Positions 54,432 to 64,000 of a stretch of 64,000 bases of DNA are shown piece after piece. Position 1 is the stretch's first letter, and the number at the start of each line of letters is the position of its first letter. A program made the translations under genes and the position numbers. The notes beneath the pieces were generated by a model. It was not told where the DNA came from and ran no database searches. It saw nothing but the letters and a program-made list of their open reading frames with translations. This DNA comes from Blastomussa wellsi (taxonomy: Eukaryota > Cnidaria > Anthozoa > Scleractinia > Plerogyridae), in assembly GCA_947652115.1 (NCBI GenBank), contig OX393569.1, positions 10,550,336 to 10,614,335 of the forward strand, written 5' to 3'.

Positions 54432-57400
54432 GATACCGGTGCGGTGCGAGCTGATAGTGTTGCTCCGCGCGCAGGCACTATAGCGTCACGTGAACAATTT
54501 AAACCAATCAGAATCGGAGAAAATTTAGTGGTGAACTATAATCGCTCATAGAAAACGAAGGTGAGTATTCTAATTCCCCTCGCATGCAGAGCCTTCTTTG
54601 GCGAACGAAAAGTGTGGCCGACATAACAGCCTCCGTGTAAGAACAGACACGAAAGTGATTCCAAAGTTACTGTTCGCTGATTGGGCAGAATAATACAAAG
54701 GATTTTTCAACCCAATCAGGAGACAGCATTCGTAGGGCCGTTTGGAAATGGAAATGGCCTGGAGAGACTCGGTGCCCAGTCTTTATTGACAATTTTCGTA
54801 GCTCGGCTTTTGCCGTATTTACATCGTTTTGCTGGCACGACTAATTGCCCCTGGGTCTCCAAGAAACGTCACATGACTTGTGATTTAGCACACGTACTTG
54901 TAGTTCTTGTTCTATCAGGTAACGCTTATACTATTCTGATTGGCTAACGATCGTTATTAGGTGTTCTAACTGGCCTTCAACCGATCTGCAGCTAGGAAAC
55001 TCTGAGATTTCTCTGAGAGAACGTGTTACAAAGTGCTATTCCTGAGAAAACCAAAAAGCCACAAAGTATGGAATGAGTTGACCAAAATTTTTGAAATGCA
55101 CTTTTTTTTCTGATACATGAAAGCCTACAAGTGGAGCCCCACATGCAAAAATCCTTCCAAAATCAAGCCTACAACTGAAAGGAAAGCTAAGGTGAAAAAA
55201 TATAAGCGCAAGGCTTGTATTATATTAATTATTCCTTGAATAGGAACATTTTCTTTTACTGAAAGTAAGCAAAGTGCATACGTACGTTCTCCAGAAACAT
55301 GCAAACTTGAAAACACCCTGTAAAAGAACGTAAAACAACTGTTAGACGCTGGTATCTCAGATAGTTAACTTAATGGACATGTTCATATTTATATAATTTG
55401 GATTTATCAACTGGGTTGACAATGTGAATTGGCCACCGTAAAGAGATTCAAGAGCTGACGTTTCGAGCGTTAGCCCTTCGTCGGAGCGAATCAAGGAATT
55501 GTGGGTCGTGTGTTTTTTTATATACAGAAAGATGGAGCTTCGCTATTGGCTGGTGCCTGGTAACGTGAAAACAATCGAATAAATTAGTTGAATGAAAAGC
55601 GTTCGTTGATACCGTGAGGATTAAGAGTGCCAATTTGAAAAATAAATTTTTGTTCCAGAGTTTTGCGGCTTTCCGTGTTTCCTTGGTGAAGGGAAAGGCC
55701 GCAGACTGCCATATGCTGCTTAGAATGATTTGGGAGATTGAAGTGTCTCGCGACCAGTTTCGATGCATTTTTGTCGTCTTTCTCTACGTCGCGAAGGTGT
55801 TCTCGGAATCGGTCGCCTAGTCGTCTCCCTGTTTCGCCGATGTATAAGTTTTTGCAAAGAGTGCAAATTATGCAGTAGATAGCATTGGCTGAGTTACAGG
55901 TGAAATGATCTGTGATCTTGGTAGATCGCTTGGGTCCCGATATTTTGTCAACGTTGTTAATGAAAGGGCATGTTTTGCATCGAAACCGGTCGCGAGACAC
56001 TTCAATCTCCCGAAGGGCTAACGCTCGAAACGTCAGCTCTTGAATCTCTCTACGATGGCCAATTCACATTATCAACCCAGTTGATAAAACCAAATTATAT
56101 TGTTATACTTCCCACCGACGCAGCACCACAGTTTCTTTTGAAGCTTACCCCCTCTATTCATTTGATGTTCATATTTACCTGACTTCGCCACCATTATCTT
56201 TGACACTTTCAACAAGTTTGACATATCTCTTACGAGTTGGTAGATCCGTTGACCTAAGAGAACAAACCAACAATTAATGCAAATATTGAACTTTTCTTCC
56301 TGTGTTGAACACGGCAGGCTTGATTACAATACAATACAATACAAACTTTATTGACACTCCCTAAGAGGGCTTTTCAGTGACAATTAATAATTACAATAAT
56401 AAAATATTTAATATATAAAGCTAAAAATAATTACGAAAGTTACAACTAAGAAACTTTAAGAAAATACGATAAAATGGGTGAGATAAAAAAGATTAAAAAC
56501 TAGGACCGAGGAAAAAGAAAAGCAGAAAATAATTTGGCCCTAAGTTTACGCTTAAAATTAGAAGAAGAATTACAAAGTTTAAGATCATTGTCTAAACTGT
56601 TCCACAGGCTGACAGTACGATAATAAAAAGTTCTTTGTCCAGATTTAGTTTTGTATAATGGTATGTGCAACAGTTGGGAGCTTCTGGTCGTGCGACCACT
56701 AACATTACCGCGCGTTAGAAACTTCGAAGAGAGGTAAGTAGGAGCGGATCCAGTCATACATTTAAAAGCAAGCACGGCGTCACGGAAGTAAAGCTGAGAT
56801 TTAATAGGTAGCCAATGCAGTTCTTTCAGAAGCGGAGTAACGTGGTCAAATTTTCTGGATCCACAAATAATCCGGGCTGCAAAGTTCTGGATCGCTTGGA
56901 GCTTGAGGAGGCTAGTGTCAGCAGCATTGGACCAGACGGAGGAGCAATAAAACAACTTACTAAATACTAAAGTGTTAATTATAGTAATTAAAGACGATCT
57001 GTCAAATACGTGCTTAACACGATTAATCTGGGCCAAACTTGAGAAACAGGTGGAAACAGTTTTAACAATGTGCTCGTGGAAAGTTAGGTTCGAATCAAAG
57101 ATCACACCTAGGTCTTTAACGACGTGCTCCGGTGACAGCTCTTTTCCTAAGAGGGAGAGACGGATATCGGGGAGGTTTAGTAGCCTTTGTCGACTTCCGT
57201 AAACAATGAGTTTGGTTTTATCAGGATTCAAAAGAAGACGATTATTGAAGCACCAGTTTCGAATATGTAAAAGATCGGCGTTTAAATCGGTGACAGATTT
57301 AGCCCAGTCTTGAACTGGGAAAGAAATGTAAAGTTTTGTGTCGTCAACGTAACTTTCAGTAAAACAGGAAAGGGGGGCGAGTGGTAAGTCGTTTACATAA

Positions 57401-60400
57401 ATACTGAACAACATGGGTCCAAGAATGCTTCCTTGAGGCACGCCTGATACAACGGGTAGAGGATCAGACAACTCAGAATTTATGCGCACAACTTGTCGGC
57501 GGTCGGAGAGGTAGCTGGTAAACCAAGCAATGCTTGATGGTGAGATTCCAACGTTCAACAATTTATTGAGCAATATTCCATGGCTTATAGTATCGAAGGC
57601 TTTGCTCATATCAAGTAAAACAACAGCGGTAACTTTCTTGTCATCGATCGCACTTAAAAGAGTATCAGTAGTTCGTATTAAAGAGGTTTCCGTAGAGTGC
57701 AATTTCTTATTGCCACTTTGCCGGGTAGATAACCTTTCATTTGACACTAGATAAGGCATAATTTGATTAAGCGCCACCCTTTCGCATACTTTCGAAAGGA
57801 TGGGCAAGAGAGAAATAGGCCTATTGTTGTTAGGTTCTTCGTGATTTCCATCTTTTAGGATAGGCGACACGACAGCTAATTTCCAAGATCGAGGAAAATT
57901 TCCATGCTTGAAAGAAGCGTTAATTATAGATGTAATCACTGGGAGAATAGCAGGAAGGCTATCTTTGATTACACGTACTGGAATGTTGTCAATCCCAGAT
58001 GACTTATTAGCTGGCATTGACCTGACAATCTGGGCGACTTCATAACAATCCACGTGCGTAAAATTGAATTGATCAGTCACTGGGGAATTTGCAGGATCAG
58101 GCACAGGTGGCGAAAGATCAAAATTGCATTCATTAGCAAGTGAATTAATCTTGTCAACAGCAACTTGGCCAACAGACGTAAAGAACCGATTAAAATCGTT
58201 TGCGACGGTCCTGTCATCTTTGCTAAATGATCTCACGCTGGCAGACTTTTTTGGAATGAAAGATCGAATAGTCTTCCACAACTGGCTTGAGTTGTTGGGA
58301 TTGCTTGTGATCTGGTCCGCGGCGAAAGCGCGCTCAGCTGATCTTATTTTTCTCTTGACGTCATTCCTAAGGTTTTTATAGGTGGTCCAAGCATCAGGTT
58401 TACCTGTTCTTCTTGCTATCTTTCTCCACCGGTCCCTAGATTTCATGAGCTCTCTGATCTCATCAGTTATGTAAGGGCTAGGTCTTCCTCGAATCTTGAC
58501 TCTTTTAATTGGTGCGTGTTTGTCAAGGACTTCACTGAATAATATGTTAAGAGCGTAGACGCGGTCGTCTATATCATCGAAACAATCAACGATGCACCAA
58601 GGGACCATTGAAATATCCCGGAGAAAATCATCTTGCTGGTAGTTCTCGAAAATTCTTGTCGTGATATATACTGGCTTAGGACGTTGCCTTTTAAGTTTAA
58701 GTACGGCATAGATTAAATCGTGGTCGCTGATGGAAGAAGGCATGACTTTTGTGTCGATTATTAAGTTTTCATGTGAGGTCAGGATAACATCAATCAAAGT
58801 TTCAGACGACTCAGTGACCCTTGTTGGTTGTGTTATCATCTGAGATAAATTAAAGGACGTACAGAAATTGACGAGGGCTTGAGAAGCAGGATCGGATGAG
58901 TTTAACAAGTTGCAGTTTAGGTCACCCAGGATGTAAATAGGCTTATTCATTGGCATCGCCGAGGTTAGGGCATCACATAGTTCGTTGTCGAAGCAATCGA
59001 GAGTCGAAGACGGAGGTCTATAAACTGTACATATAAGGAAGGATCTGTAGTTGCCTGCTTGGATTTTAAGCCACAGCTGGTGGAGGCCTGAGCTTGCGAT
59101 AGATGATAGGTGTTGCAGACATTCTACCTTCAGGTTTTGTTTTACGAAGGTACAAACGCCGCCTCCGGGTTTGTTTGTACGGTCAAGGCGATAAATATTG
59201 TAGCCAGGAATATTGAGCTCGATGTCAGATATGGAGCTGTCCAGCCAAGACTCACTGACACATAGGATATCAAATTTTTTTGCTAGGACAACTTCTTTAA
59301 TAAGAATGAAGTGATTTCTGTTCTTGATAGAACGAGCGTTTATATGGGCCAAGGTGACGTGGCGTTCTTGACTTGAGTCCGAATGTTTAACTGGTCCAGG
59401 CTGAGGGTGAACATCGCCACTTCGTACCAAGGCGACTTCCACGGGGTTAAAGGATGCTGTGTGGTTAGTAAAGTATGCTACCCTTGCCCTGAAGAATTTC
59501 TTGCGGGCAAGAGGAGCAAAATGGCGGGCAGCACGCAGCGGGACCGGTAGTAGATCCAGGTTGAATTCGTTCGTGTTTGACTTAAATTCATCCCAGAATG
59601 ACCAAGGGTACGAAGAAAAGCTTGCTCTATGCTGTGGCTCAGCGTCCTCAACAGAAAACAGTAGAGGAACCGAAAAACATAGAAGAAATGCGGACGACAT
59701 AAAAACACGTCCGACCGCCATGACGCCAATATGTATGTATGTATGTATGTATGTGATTATAATGCAAACTTGCCCATCGCAAATACATGCAGGAGAATGC
59801 TGACCCAACAACTTTTGTTACTTTCTAACCTGAAAAGTTCATCTGTGACAAGAAGAGTTTCGACAGCCATTGCTTCATTTGCCTTCTCAATATGTGTTAT
59901 ACTAAAAGTATAAGCAAACCAGGCTTCAGTAGAACTTCACAATATCATAAAGTAATTTCACATTAAAACATCAAAAATGAAAAGAAAAACAATTAATAGA
60001 AAACATTTATTTATGGAGCGTTGCATTACAGACGCGAAAGGAAAATCAGGCACCACCAATCCTCAACCCTCTTCCACCTTCAAGCACTCTTCGTGGGGGG
60101 TATTTTTTCTTCATCTTTTCTGCCGCGGGAATTCAATGATAAAATTTTGCAAGTTTGCACCTTGAAAACCTGAGTATCAGGCCTTCCTAAGAGGAGTGGG
60201 AAAGGCGGAGAGAAAACGAGGCTTGGTGAAACTAGTTATTCTGGCGTAAACACTGGATATGTTGTAGCTCAGTGGCTAAAGTGTCCAAACAGTACCCAGT
60301 GGAAGGATACATCAACTACCACTACGGACTTACTTTCTAAACTAGGCCTGAATTTAAAATTTACTACTAAAGAATATTTTGTATGATCTGTTGAACAAAC

Positions 60401-63400
60401 CCATAATAAGCTTTGTCGGGCTCCGATTGCAGCATTGTGAAAAAATTATCCAACACTTTAACTTCACCTGCCGCCTAAAAGATGATTAATGTAATTAACA
60501 ATAAGTCAGCAGAGACCTTTAAATAAAATTTTAATCCTTTTATGCTTGCTTCCAGGTTGGTACATAATTATTCTGTAAGACATGTGCACGTGGATAAGTC
60601 GCTCCTTCACATTGCTATGTGATTGTACAACAGTGTGTCTACATACAAGCTTTTTTGGTAAAATGTGGCTCTCGACAGTGATCTGAACAAGCATGGAAAC
60701 TACAAGGGAAAACGATTTTGGAGAAAAAAAACTCTTCCAATCTGCTCATGTACTTGATTCACTGAGCGAAGTTCGAGCATCGTGGATTACTCCCTTTCTG
60801 ACATATGTATGGTACAATGAATAAAGTAAGATACTACCAAACGGTTTTTCTCAGTAGCTGATCAGTTGGAAGGATACTGTGAACCTTTTTCCGTAACCAC
60901 ATTATTTGTTTCAAACACACACTGCTACAGACTGTTCATATCATAACTATCATTATTTATTTATTTAACTCCTAGTATAGTGTATCATGCCCAGTATATA
61001 AGTTCAGTTAATGCAACATAACAGTAAGTGAACGAAGCGTTCTATTTACCTTTGTGTCTGCAAGCTTTACAGTAACTGTAGGGTCAGCAAGAACTTCTGC
61101 ATTTTATGTCCAAGAAACAAACAAACTGGTTAGACTGCTATTTGACAATTATCCTGCGAAATCGTGTGGAAGATCGCCTGATACGAAGCCAACGAGGCCG
61201 TAGGGCAAGTTGGCTAAAATCAGACGATATTCCGCAAGATTGAACAGGAGGGTTGTTTTATTATTCAACAAATTGTCAAGGAAGCGCATTTTACCGCTAG
61301 AAACTCCAGCCAAATCATCATAACTTAGGTACATCGCAGAATTTCTGCAATGTGCAGATGACAGATCTAGATAATAATCGCTTCATGTCCATATATACCC
61401 GTATGCAACATGATAATTTGTTGGATAATAAAGACTGGAATATGTATGATATTACCAATAATCGTTTATTGACGTACCTTTGAGGGAATGCTTGTGGCCT
61501 GAGGAGGAATGAACCTACAAATAAAAGAAAACAAGCGAAAGAATTCAGTTTATTTGTACACATTAACAGGTTGCTGGTTCCCATCTTATTTGTGTGCTTC
61601 AATTAATTACCCTATAAATTTCTAAAAAATACTAAAATCGAAGATGGAGCACTAAATTCATAATCGGACCATTTCATTCTCCAATTACATTATTGACATG
61701 AAATGTTCTATCTTGAAGCTTTTTTTAAATGGGAATTAAGTTTTACATTCCAAAAACTCTGATTAATAGGATACTAAATGAAATAAATATATTTAACGAA
61801 ATTCAAAATGGTGGATCCAAGATGTTGGCTATTTCATTTAAGACGACATAATGATCTCAGCAATGTTGCTAATACACCAAAGATTTGTAAGATATAAAAA
61901 TCTTTTTAAATACATTGCTGTTAAAGTTTTCTGGTTATACAATTGAAACAAATGATGTCATAGATGACATCATATCACATCATTATGATACCAGACCATC
62001 TATACATATTAGACTGTGCTAATTTGGTGACCATACCAAGAGTGGTGTTCAAGTTGCATAAGGGGGAGGGGGGTGTCTAACCTCACAGTCAGAGAAAAGC
62101 CCGGTCTGTATAAGGGTAAGGGCACATGTATCCCACAGGAGTATACACCTTATTTCTATGTAACATAACAACTCCTAGAATGTTCCATCCAGTCAATTGT
62201 TCATACATGCCTTACTCACCAAAATAAATTTGGATTTGTTCTCTGTAATTGACTTCCACTCATTCTTTATAGCTTGCTGGAACATGTAGTCACAAAATTG
62301 ATCCTGGAGTCCAATCAAAAGTACTTATCAGTAACTGCATTGTAAAATTCTTTACACATGCCTGTCTTTGGTATTCTATCATAGCCATGCTAAAAATGTT
62401 AAGGAAATTGCTAACACCTTTTAGCAAAAATCTGAAAAAATAAAACTGTTTTGGCAATGAACAAATTGAAGTTTCTTGGATGCTATAATTTGTTGCCATT
62501 TGCTGTAATGTCATAGAGAACTTTTTAGGATAACAGTATTTAAAAATGACTTGGCAAACATTTTTTGTATTTATTTTTCTATGGAGCACAACCAACAAAT
62601 ATTTAAGCAACAGAGGACTTTGCCGTGTTTACATAGCCTCATATAAACATGACAGGGTTTGGGAGCATTCGAGACAGTTATCCAAACCCCCGAGTGTTTA
62701 GATGAGGCTATGTACCAGTAAACACAGAAAAAGTCCTCTGTTGGTTTTTGTTAAAATATTTCTTTCTATGCATGAAACTGAAATGTCACTACCGTGTTTA
62801 CACTCTCATCTAAACACACCTATCAACCAATGAGAGCGTGCATATTATCTCAGTTATTTTATAAATGGCAGTAGGGGATATCTTGTTTTTTCCTTCAAAA
62901 ATGCCAATTTGGCCTGTATGTCCGAGCTTGTTTCTCACTCCTCTGCCCCTTTCAACAGACAGCTGCCATGCAGGCTAACGCAAATTGCAAAATGTTCCCC
63001 TATTTGCAAAAAACATTTACACAAAAATACATCCAAACCAAAAACTTTCACTAAGTAATTTTTATGTAATTAACCTCAAATAATCTTGAGGATAATGTAT
63101 CTTTGAGTTGTTTTTGTGTGATGCATTTTGGGGTGACTGGAATTGATTTTGTGATGAATGCTCTACTGGTTACCCTAAACATTTTTCAGCCTCATCACTA
63201 CTGTGCTATGGGTCACCTTATAAATGCTGCACCAACCTCCGATTAAAGAGCTACCAACATCAAAACTAAACTGCCTAAACAAACAAACAAATGCAAGCCA
63301 TTAGATCATCAGTGCAGTTTTTTGTGTTCTACTAACCTTTACAAAACCAGGACTAGCAACAAGAATACACTTGAGAACTAAAAAGAGAAAAAATAAGGCT

Positions 63401-63977
63401 ATGAAACTTGTTGCAGGCTGTTAGTCTGACAGTGGAAAAAGGTTTGCAGATTAGTTAAGTGCTTGTGTATTTCAGTAAATGTTTACCACGAATAACTACT
63501 AGAAACATTATATTCTCACTAGTAGCACATTGGAAACCAGATAACCTAACATGACAAGGTCATTGAGAATTTTAAACATTTTTAGCATTTTTGGTAGTCT
63601 GCTATGTTTACTTTTAGAAAAGGCCAAACGTAAATAATGTTAAAGAGGGAAAATCTGACTTTTTGCTGCCTAAAGATTGATTTGGCAACAGGAAAGTGGT
63701 TCTTACTTGTCTACGGTACTCATAAACTCTTAAGAGTACTATGTAAACAAGCGAGTCACTCGGGCCCAGGCTGAGTCAAGTTTCCGTTCTTTTTCATTAC
63801 TACTATTACTATTACTATTTACTGCTGCTGCTGCCACTGCTTCTACGGCTACTGCTACTGCTACTTCTACTACTGTTACTGTTACTACTACTGCTGCTAC
63901 TACCATGGAAACTTACCTTCAAAATTAAAGTGTCTGAGAACACCTTGGATGATTGCATCGTAAAATTTAAGCAACCC
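53186..63977 (-). CDS. PELO: Pelota (Dom34-like) gene, 3' part, ten coding exons
   Basis: Pelota resembles eRF1 and, with the GTPase HBS1, binds empty A sites of stalled ribosomes and splits them for no-go and non-stop mRNA decay; it lacks the eRF1 GGQ motif. Exons in order: 63977-63917, 63377-63337, 62303-62220, 61514-61478, 61096-61050, 60474-60401, 59901-59830, 56253-56179, 55317-55286, 53286-53186. All junctions have AG/GT and phases join throughout: 624 nt, 207 residues, equal to about residue 180 to the end of a 385-residue protein. Landmarks: LKCILVASPGFVK, DQFCDYMFQQAIKNE, VHSSSGHKHSLK, ADPTVTVKLADTK, AAGEVKVLDNFFTMLQ, EKANEAMAVETLLVTDELF, KRYVKLVESVKDNGGEVR, VFSSLHVSGE, LGQLSGVAAILRFPMPD and an acidic SSEED end, as in other animals. 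The N-terminal Sm-like domain and start lie beyond 64000. Confidence 0.93.
53452..53524. repeat. Small inverted repeat
   Basis: ctcgtccccagagg and cctctggggaggag form the ends around ggcctcgattcttggtgctg. It resembles part of the foldback at 6112-6480 in style. Non-coding, in the last PELO intron. Confidence 0.5.
53868..53985. mobile_element. Hairpin MITE
   Basis: The arms accatcggctgatagttgcc...gatgttcttaaaac and gttttaagaacatcagatttcc...actatcagaccgatagtt are inverted, with a loop of about 22 bases. Confidence 0.75.
54220..54550. repeat. Direct repeat pair flanking a tRNA-derived SINE piece
   Basis: Two copies of ctgatagtg...cactat-gcgtcacgtg...cggagaaaattt-gtggtgaactata occur at about 54223-54312 and 54450-54541. 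Between them, 54390-54445 on the minus strand reads like a tRNA T-arm region (ggtcacgggttcgaatcccg, box B) with a gattttttt tail. gagctgatagt flanks the piece on both sides. Confidence 0.6.
54551..55285. other. PELO intron sequence, nothing recognised
   Basis: No repeat pair or coding remnant seen in this part of the last PELO intron. Confidence 0.4.
55286..55317 (-). CDS. PELO: PELO exon (32 nt)
   Basis: Encodes VFSSLHVSGE. The donor after 55286 (GTACGT) keeps phase; an alternative GTATGC four bases on would break it. Confidence 0.88.
55394..56103 (-). mobile_element. Penelope-like fragment: GIY-YIG domain between inverted termini
   Basis: The minus-strand ORF 56000-55584 encodes the RT-endonuclease linker (RFRCKTCPFINNVDKI, FTCNSANAIYCIICTLC) and a GIY-YIG domain (NLYIGETGRRLGDRFREH, NASKLVARHFN, ESRKTLEQKFIFQIGTL, ending HGINERFSFN). 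It is flanked by inverted copies of the terminal sequence: ggtttatcaactgg... at 55394-55492 and its inverse at 56011-56103. Both contain the hammerhead-like gaagggctaacgctcgaaac; the left copy has CCGACGA where CUGACGA is expected. It lies in PELO between the 56179 and 55317 exons, in sense orientation. Confidence 0.8.
56179..56253 (-). CDS. PELO: PELO exon
   Basis: Encodes STDLPTRKRYVKLVESVK then DNGGEV. Acceptor TCTCTTAG, donor GTAAAT. Confidence 0.92.
56327..59754 (-). mobile_element. CR1/L2-like LINE with intact ORF
   Basis: A 3.4-kb element in the sense orientation of PELO, in the intron between exons 59901-59830 and 56253-56179. The 3' end is a (TATTG)n tail on the element strand (56327-56345), the 5' end an (ACAT)n tract (59731-59754), and gatta flanks both sides (56322-56326, 59755-59759). 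The 5' leader is only about 10 bases beyond the tract. It looks complete and young. Confidence 0.8.
56500..59721 (-). CDS. LINE ORF: endonuclease-reverse transcriptase, 1073 residues
   Basis: Start ATG at 59721 (MAVGRVFMSSAFLLCF), preferred to the upstream frame that reads through the microsatellite. The N-terminus is hydrophobic and signal-like. Then GDVHPQPGP, a hallmark of this LINE group; APE endonuclease (HINARSIKNRNHF, ILCVSESWLDSSI, GGGVCTF, ILGDLNCNLL, SISDHDLIYAVLK); RT (VVSPILKDGNHEEPNNNRP, LLDMSKAFDTISHGIL, VPQGSILGPMLFSIYVNDLP, YVDDTKLYISF, NPDKTKLIVYGS) and a C-terminal tail (RTFYYRTVSLWNSLDNDLK). The catalytic box is YVDD rather than the usual YADD. No stop or frameshift. Confidence 0.9.
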   Translation of the reverse strand: MAVGRVFMSSAFLLCFSVPLLFSVEDAEPQHRASFSSYPWSFWDEFKSNTNEFNLDLLPVPLRAARHFAPLARKKFFRARVAYFTNHTASFNPVEVALVRSGDVHPQPGPVKHSDSSQERHVTLAHINARSIKNRNHFILIKEVVLAKKFDILCVSESWLDSSISDIELNIPGYNIYRLDRTNKPGGGVCTFVKQNLKVECLQHLSSIASSGLHQLWLKIQAGNYRSFLICTVYRPPSSTLDCFDNELCDALTSAMPMNKPIYILGDLNCNLLNSSDPASQALVNFCTSFNLSQMITQPTRVTESSETLIDVILTSHENLIIDTKVMPSSISDHDLIYAVLKLKRQRPKPVYITTRIFENYQQDDFLRDISMVPWCIVDCFDDIDDRVYALNILFSEVLDKHAPIKRVKIRGRPSPYITDEIRELMKSRDRWRKIARRTGKPDAWTTYKNLRNDVKRKIRSAERAFAADQITSNPNNSSQLWKTIRSFIPKKSASVRSFSKDDRTVANDFNRFFTSVGQVAVDKINSLANECNFDLSPPVPDPANSPVTDQFNFTHVDCYEVAQIVRSMPANKSSGIDNIPVRVIKDSLPAILPVITSIINASFKHGNFPRSWKLAVVSPILKDGNHEEPNNNRPISLLPILSKVCERVALNQIMPYLVSNERLSTRQSGNKKLHSTETSLIRTTDTLLSAIDDKKVTAVVLLDMSKAFDTISHGILLNKLLNVGISPSSIAWFTSYLSDRRQVVRINSELSDPLPVVSGVPQGSILGPMLFSIYVNDLPLAPLSCFTESYVDDTKLYISFPVQDWAKSVTDLNADLLHIRNWCFNNRLLLNPDKTKLIVYGSRQRLLNLPDIRLSLLGKELSPEHVVKDLGVIFDSNLTFHEHIVKTVSTCFSSLAQINRVKHVFDRSSLITIINTLVFSKLFYCSSVWSNAADTSLLKLQAIQNFAARIICGSRKFDHVTPLLKELHWLPIKSQLYFRDAVLAFKCMTGSAPTYLSSKFLTRGNVSGRTTRSSQLLHIPLYKTKSGQRTFYYRTVSLWNSLDNDLKLCNSSSNFKRKLRAKLFSAFLFPRS
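59830..59901 (-). CDS. PELO: PELO exon
   Basis: Encodes ITHIEKANEAMAVETLLV then TDELF. Acceptor ACTTTTAG, donor GTTAGA. The LINE lies in the intron downstream. Confidence 0.92.
59902..60400. other. PELO intron with a box A-like phrase
   Basis: gttgtagctcagtggctaaa at 60261-60280 looks like a tRNA 5' half (box A) but no box B follows. No gene. Confidence 0.35.
60401..60474 (-). CDS. PELO: PELO exon
   Basis: Encodes AAGEVKVLDNFFTMLQSE then PDKAYY. Acceptor CTTTTAG, donor GTTTGT. Confidence 0.92.
60475..61049. other. PELO intron, nothing recognised
   Basis: No repeat pair or coding remnant seen. Confidence 0.4.
61050..61096 (-). CDS. PELO: PELO exon (47 nt)
   Basis: Encodes VLADPTVTVKLADTK. 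Acceptor AATGCAG, donor GTAAAT. Confidence 0.9.
61150..61320. repeat. Uninterrupted relative of the 51395-51755 repeat
   Basis: Shares atcctgcgaaatcg, aagttggctaaaatcagacg, atattccgcaagattgaaca, ttgttttattattcaacaaa and gcgcattttac with the 51-kb copy but has no palindrome between cgat and att-ccgcaag. It serves as the empty site for that insertion. Confidence 0.75.
61478..61514 (-). CDS. PELO: PELO exon (37 nt)
   Basis: Encodes VHSSSGHKHSLK. Acceptor TTTGTAG, donor GTACGT. Confidence 0.9.
61515..62219. other. PELO intron, nothing recognised
   Basis: AT-rich; atgatgtcatagatgacatcat (61951-61972) is a small palindrome. No gene or element ends. Confidence 0.4.
62220..62303 (-). CDS. PELO: PELO exon
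   Basis: Encodes DQFCDYMFQQAIKNEWKS and ITENKSKFIL, phase 0 at both ends. Donor GTGAGT. Confidence 0.92.
62608..62743. mobile_element. Hairpin MITE
   Basis: Ends caacagaggactttgccgtg and aagtcctctgttg are inverted, and tgtttacatagcctcat pairs with atgaggctatgtaccagtaaaca. It lies in a PELO intron. The phrase cgtgtttacactctcatcta recurs just outside at about 62792. Confidence 0.75.
62744..63336. other. PELO intron, nothing recognised
   Basis: No repeat pair or coding remnant seen beyond the MITE. Confidence 0.4.
63337..63377 (-). CDS. PELO: PELO exon (41 nt)
   Basis: Encodes LKCILVASPGFVK. Acceptor CTTTTTAG, donor GTTAGT. Confidence 0.92.
63798..63903. repeat. Trinucleotide microsatellite (ACT/GCT)
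   Basis: About 105 bases of act/att/gct triplets with interruptions, ending about 14 bases from a PELO exon, so length variation might affect that splice donor. Confidence 0.85.
63917..63977 (-). CDS. PELO: PELO exon, most upstream in the window
   Basis: Encodes GLLKFYDAIIQGVLRHFNFE, matching the ERFYEQ...RHIHFD region. Acceptor TTCAACAG, donor GTAAGT. Confidence 0.88.
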
Positions 63978-64000
63978 CTGTTGAACAACAACAAAATAAG

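Noticed and set aside
60255..60300. Possible tRNA 5' half
   Set aside because: Only a box A-like phrase; no box B within the following 70 bases.

Overview
The window reads as nuclear DNA of a cnidarian, most likely an anthozoan such as a stony coral. The evidence is AT-rich DNA, spliced genes with short exons and kilobase introns, and a dense mix of Penelope-like, CR1/L2-like LINE, BEL/Pao and DIRS-like retroelements, THAP- and hAT-type DNA transposons and many palindromic MITEs. There is no bacterial operon structure. The organism call is inference; the gene calls come from splice-consistent translations.

Two host genes could be rebuilt, both on the minus strand. (1) A complete SWAP70/DEF6-type gene (start 32599, stop 7802): six coding exons whose phases all join, giving about 613 residues with an EF-hand-like N-terminus, a PH domain and a C-terminal coiled coil. 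(2) The 3' part of a Pelota (PELO/Dom34) gene: ten coding exons from 63977 down to the stop at 53186, giving 207 residues; the 5' part lies beyond 64000.

Layout. 1-4470: a decayed segment with an FtsK/A32-type packaging ATPase and an acidic protein, the kind of gene set seen in Polinton/adintovirus-like DNA elements, bracketed by two inward-facing copies of a Penelope-type terminal sequence. 4470-7700: a Penelope fragment and several foldback MITEs. 7802-32599: SWAP70, whose introns hold a THAP/SWIM TIR element, a DUF3504 (Crypton-derived) pseudogene, a hAT-type element with a 6-bp target duplication, a 90-bp minisatellite and nested TIR elements. 32740-36560: a SINE fragment and a Penelope element split by a 5'-truncated LINE with a 6-bp target duplication. 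36888-39660: a small TIR element with an ORF, then a DIRS/Ngaro-like RNase H and tyrosine recombinase remnant. 40583-48436: an intact BEL/Pao retrotransposon (identical 417-bp LTRs, 2007-residue polyprotein, 5-bp target duplication) inserted into a tandemly duplicated LINE tail. 48440-53180: AT-rich DNA with Penelope ends, a hammerhead-like motif and nested palindromes. 53186-64000: PELO, with a Penelope GIY-YIG fragment and a LINE with an intact 1073-residue ORF in two introns.

The host genes are unrelated in function: actin/PIP3 signalling and ribosome rescue. What ties the window together is layered transposition. At least four nested insertions can be dated relative to each other, and the BEL/Pao element and the intronic LINE look youngest.
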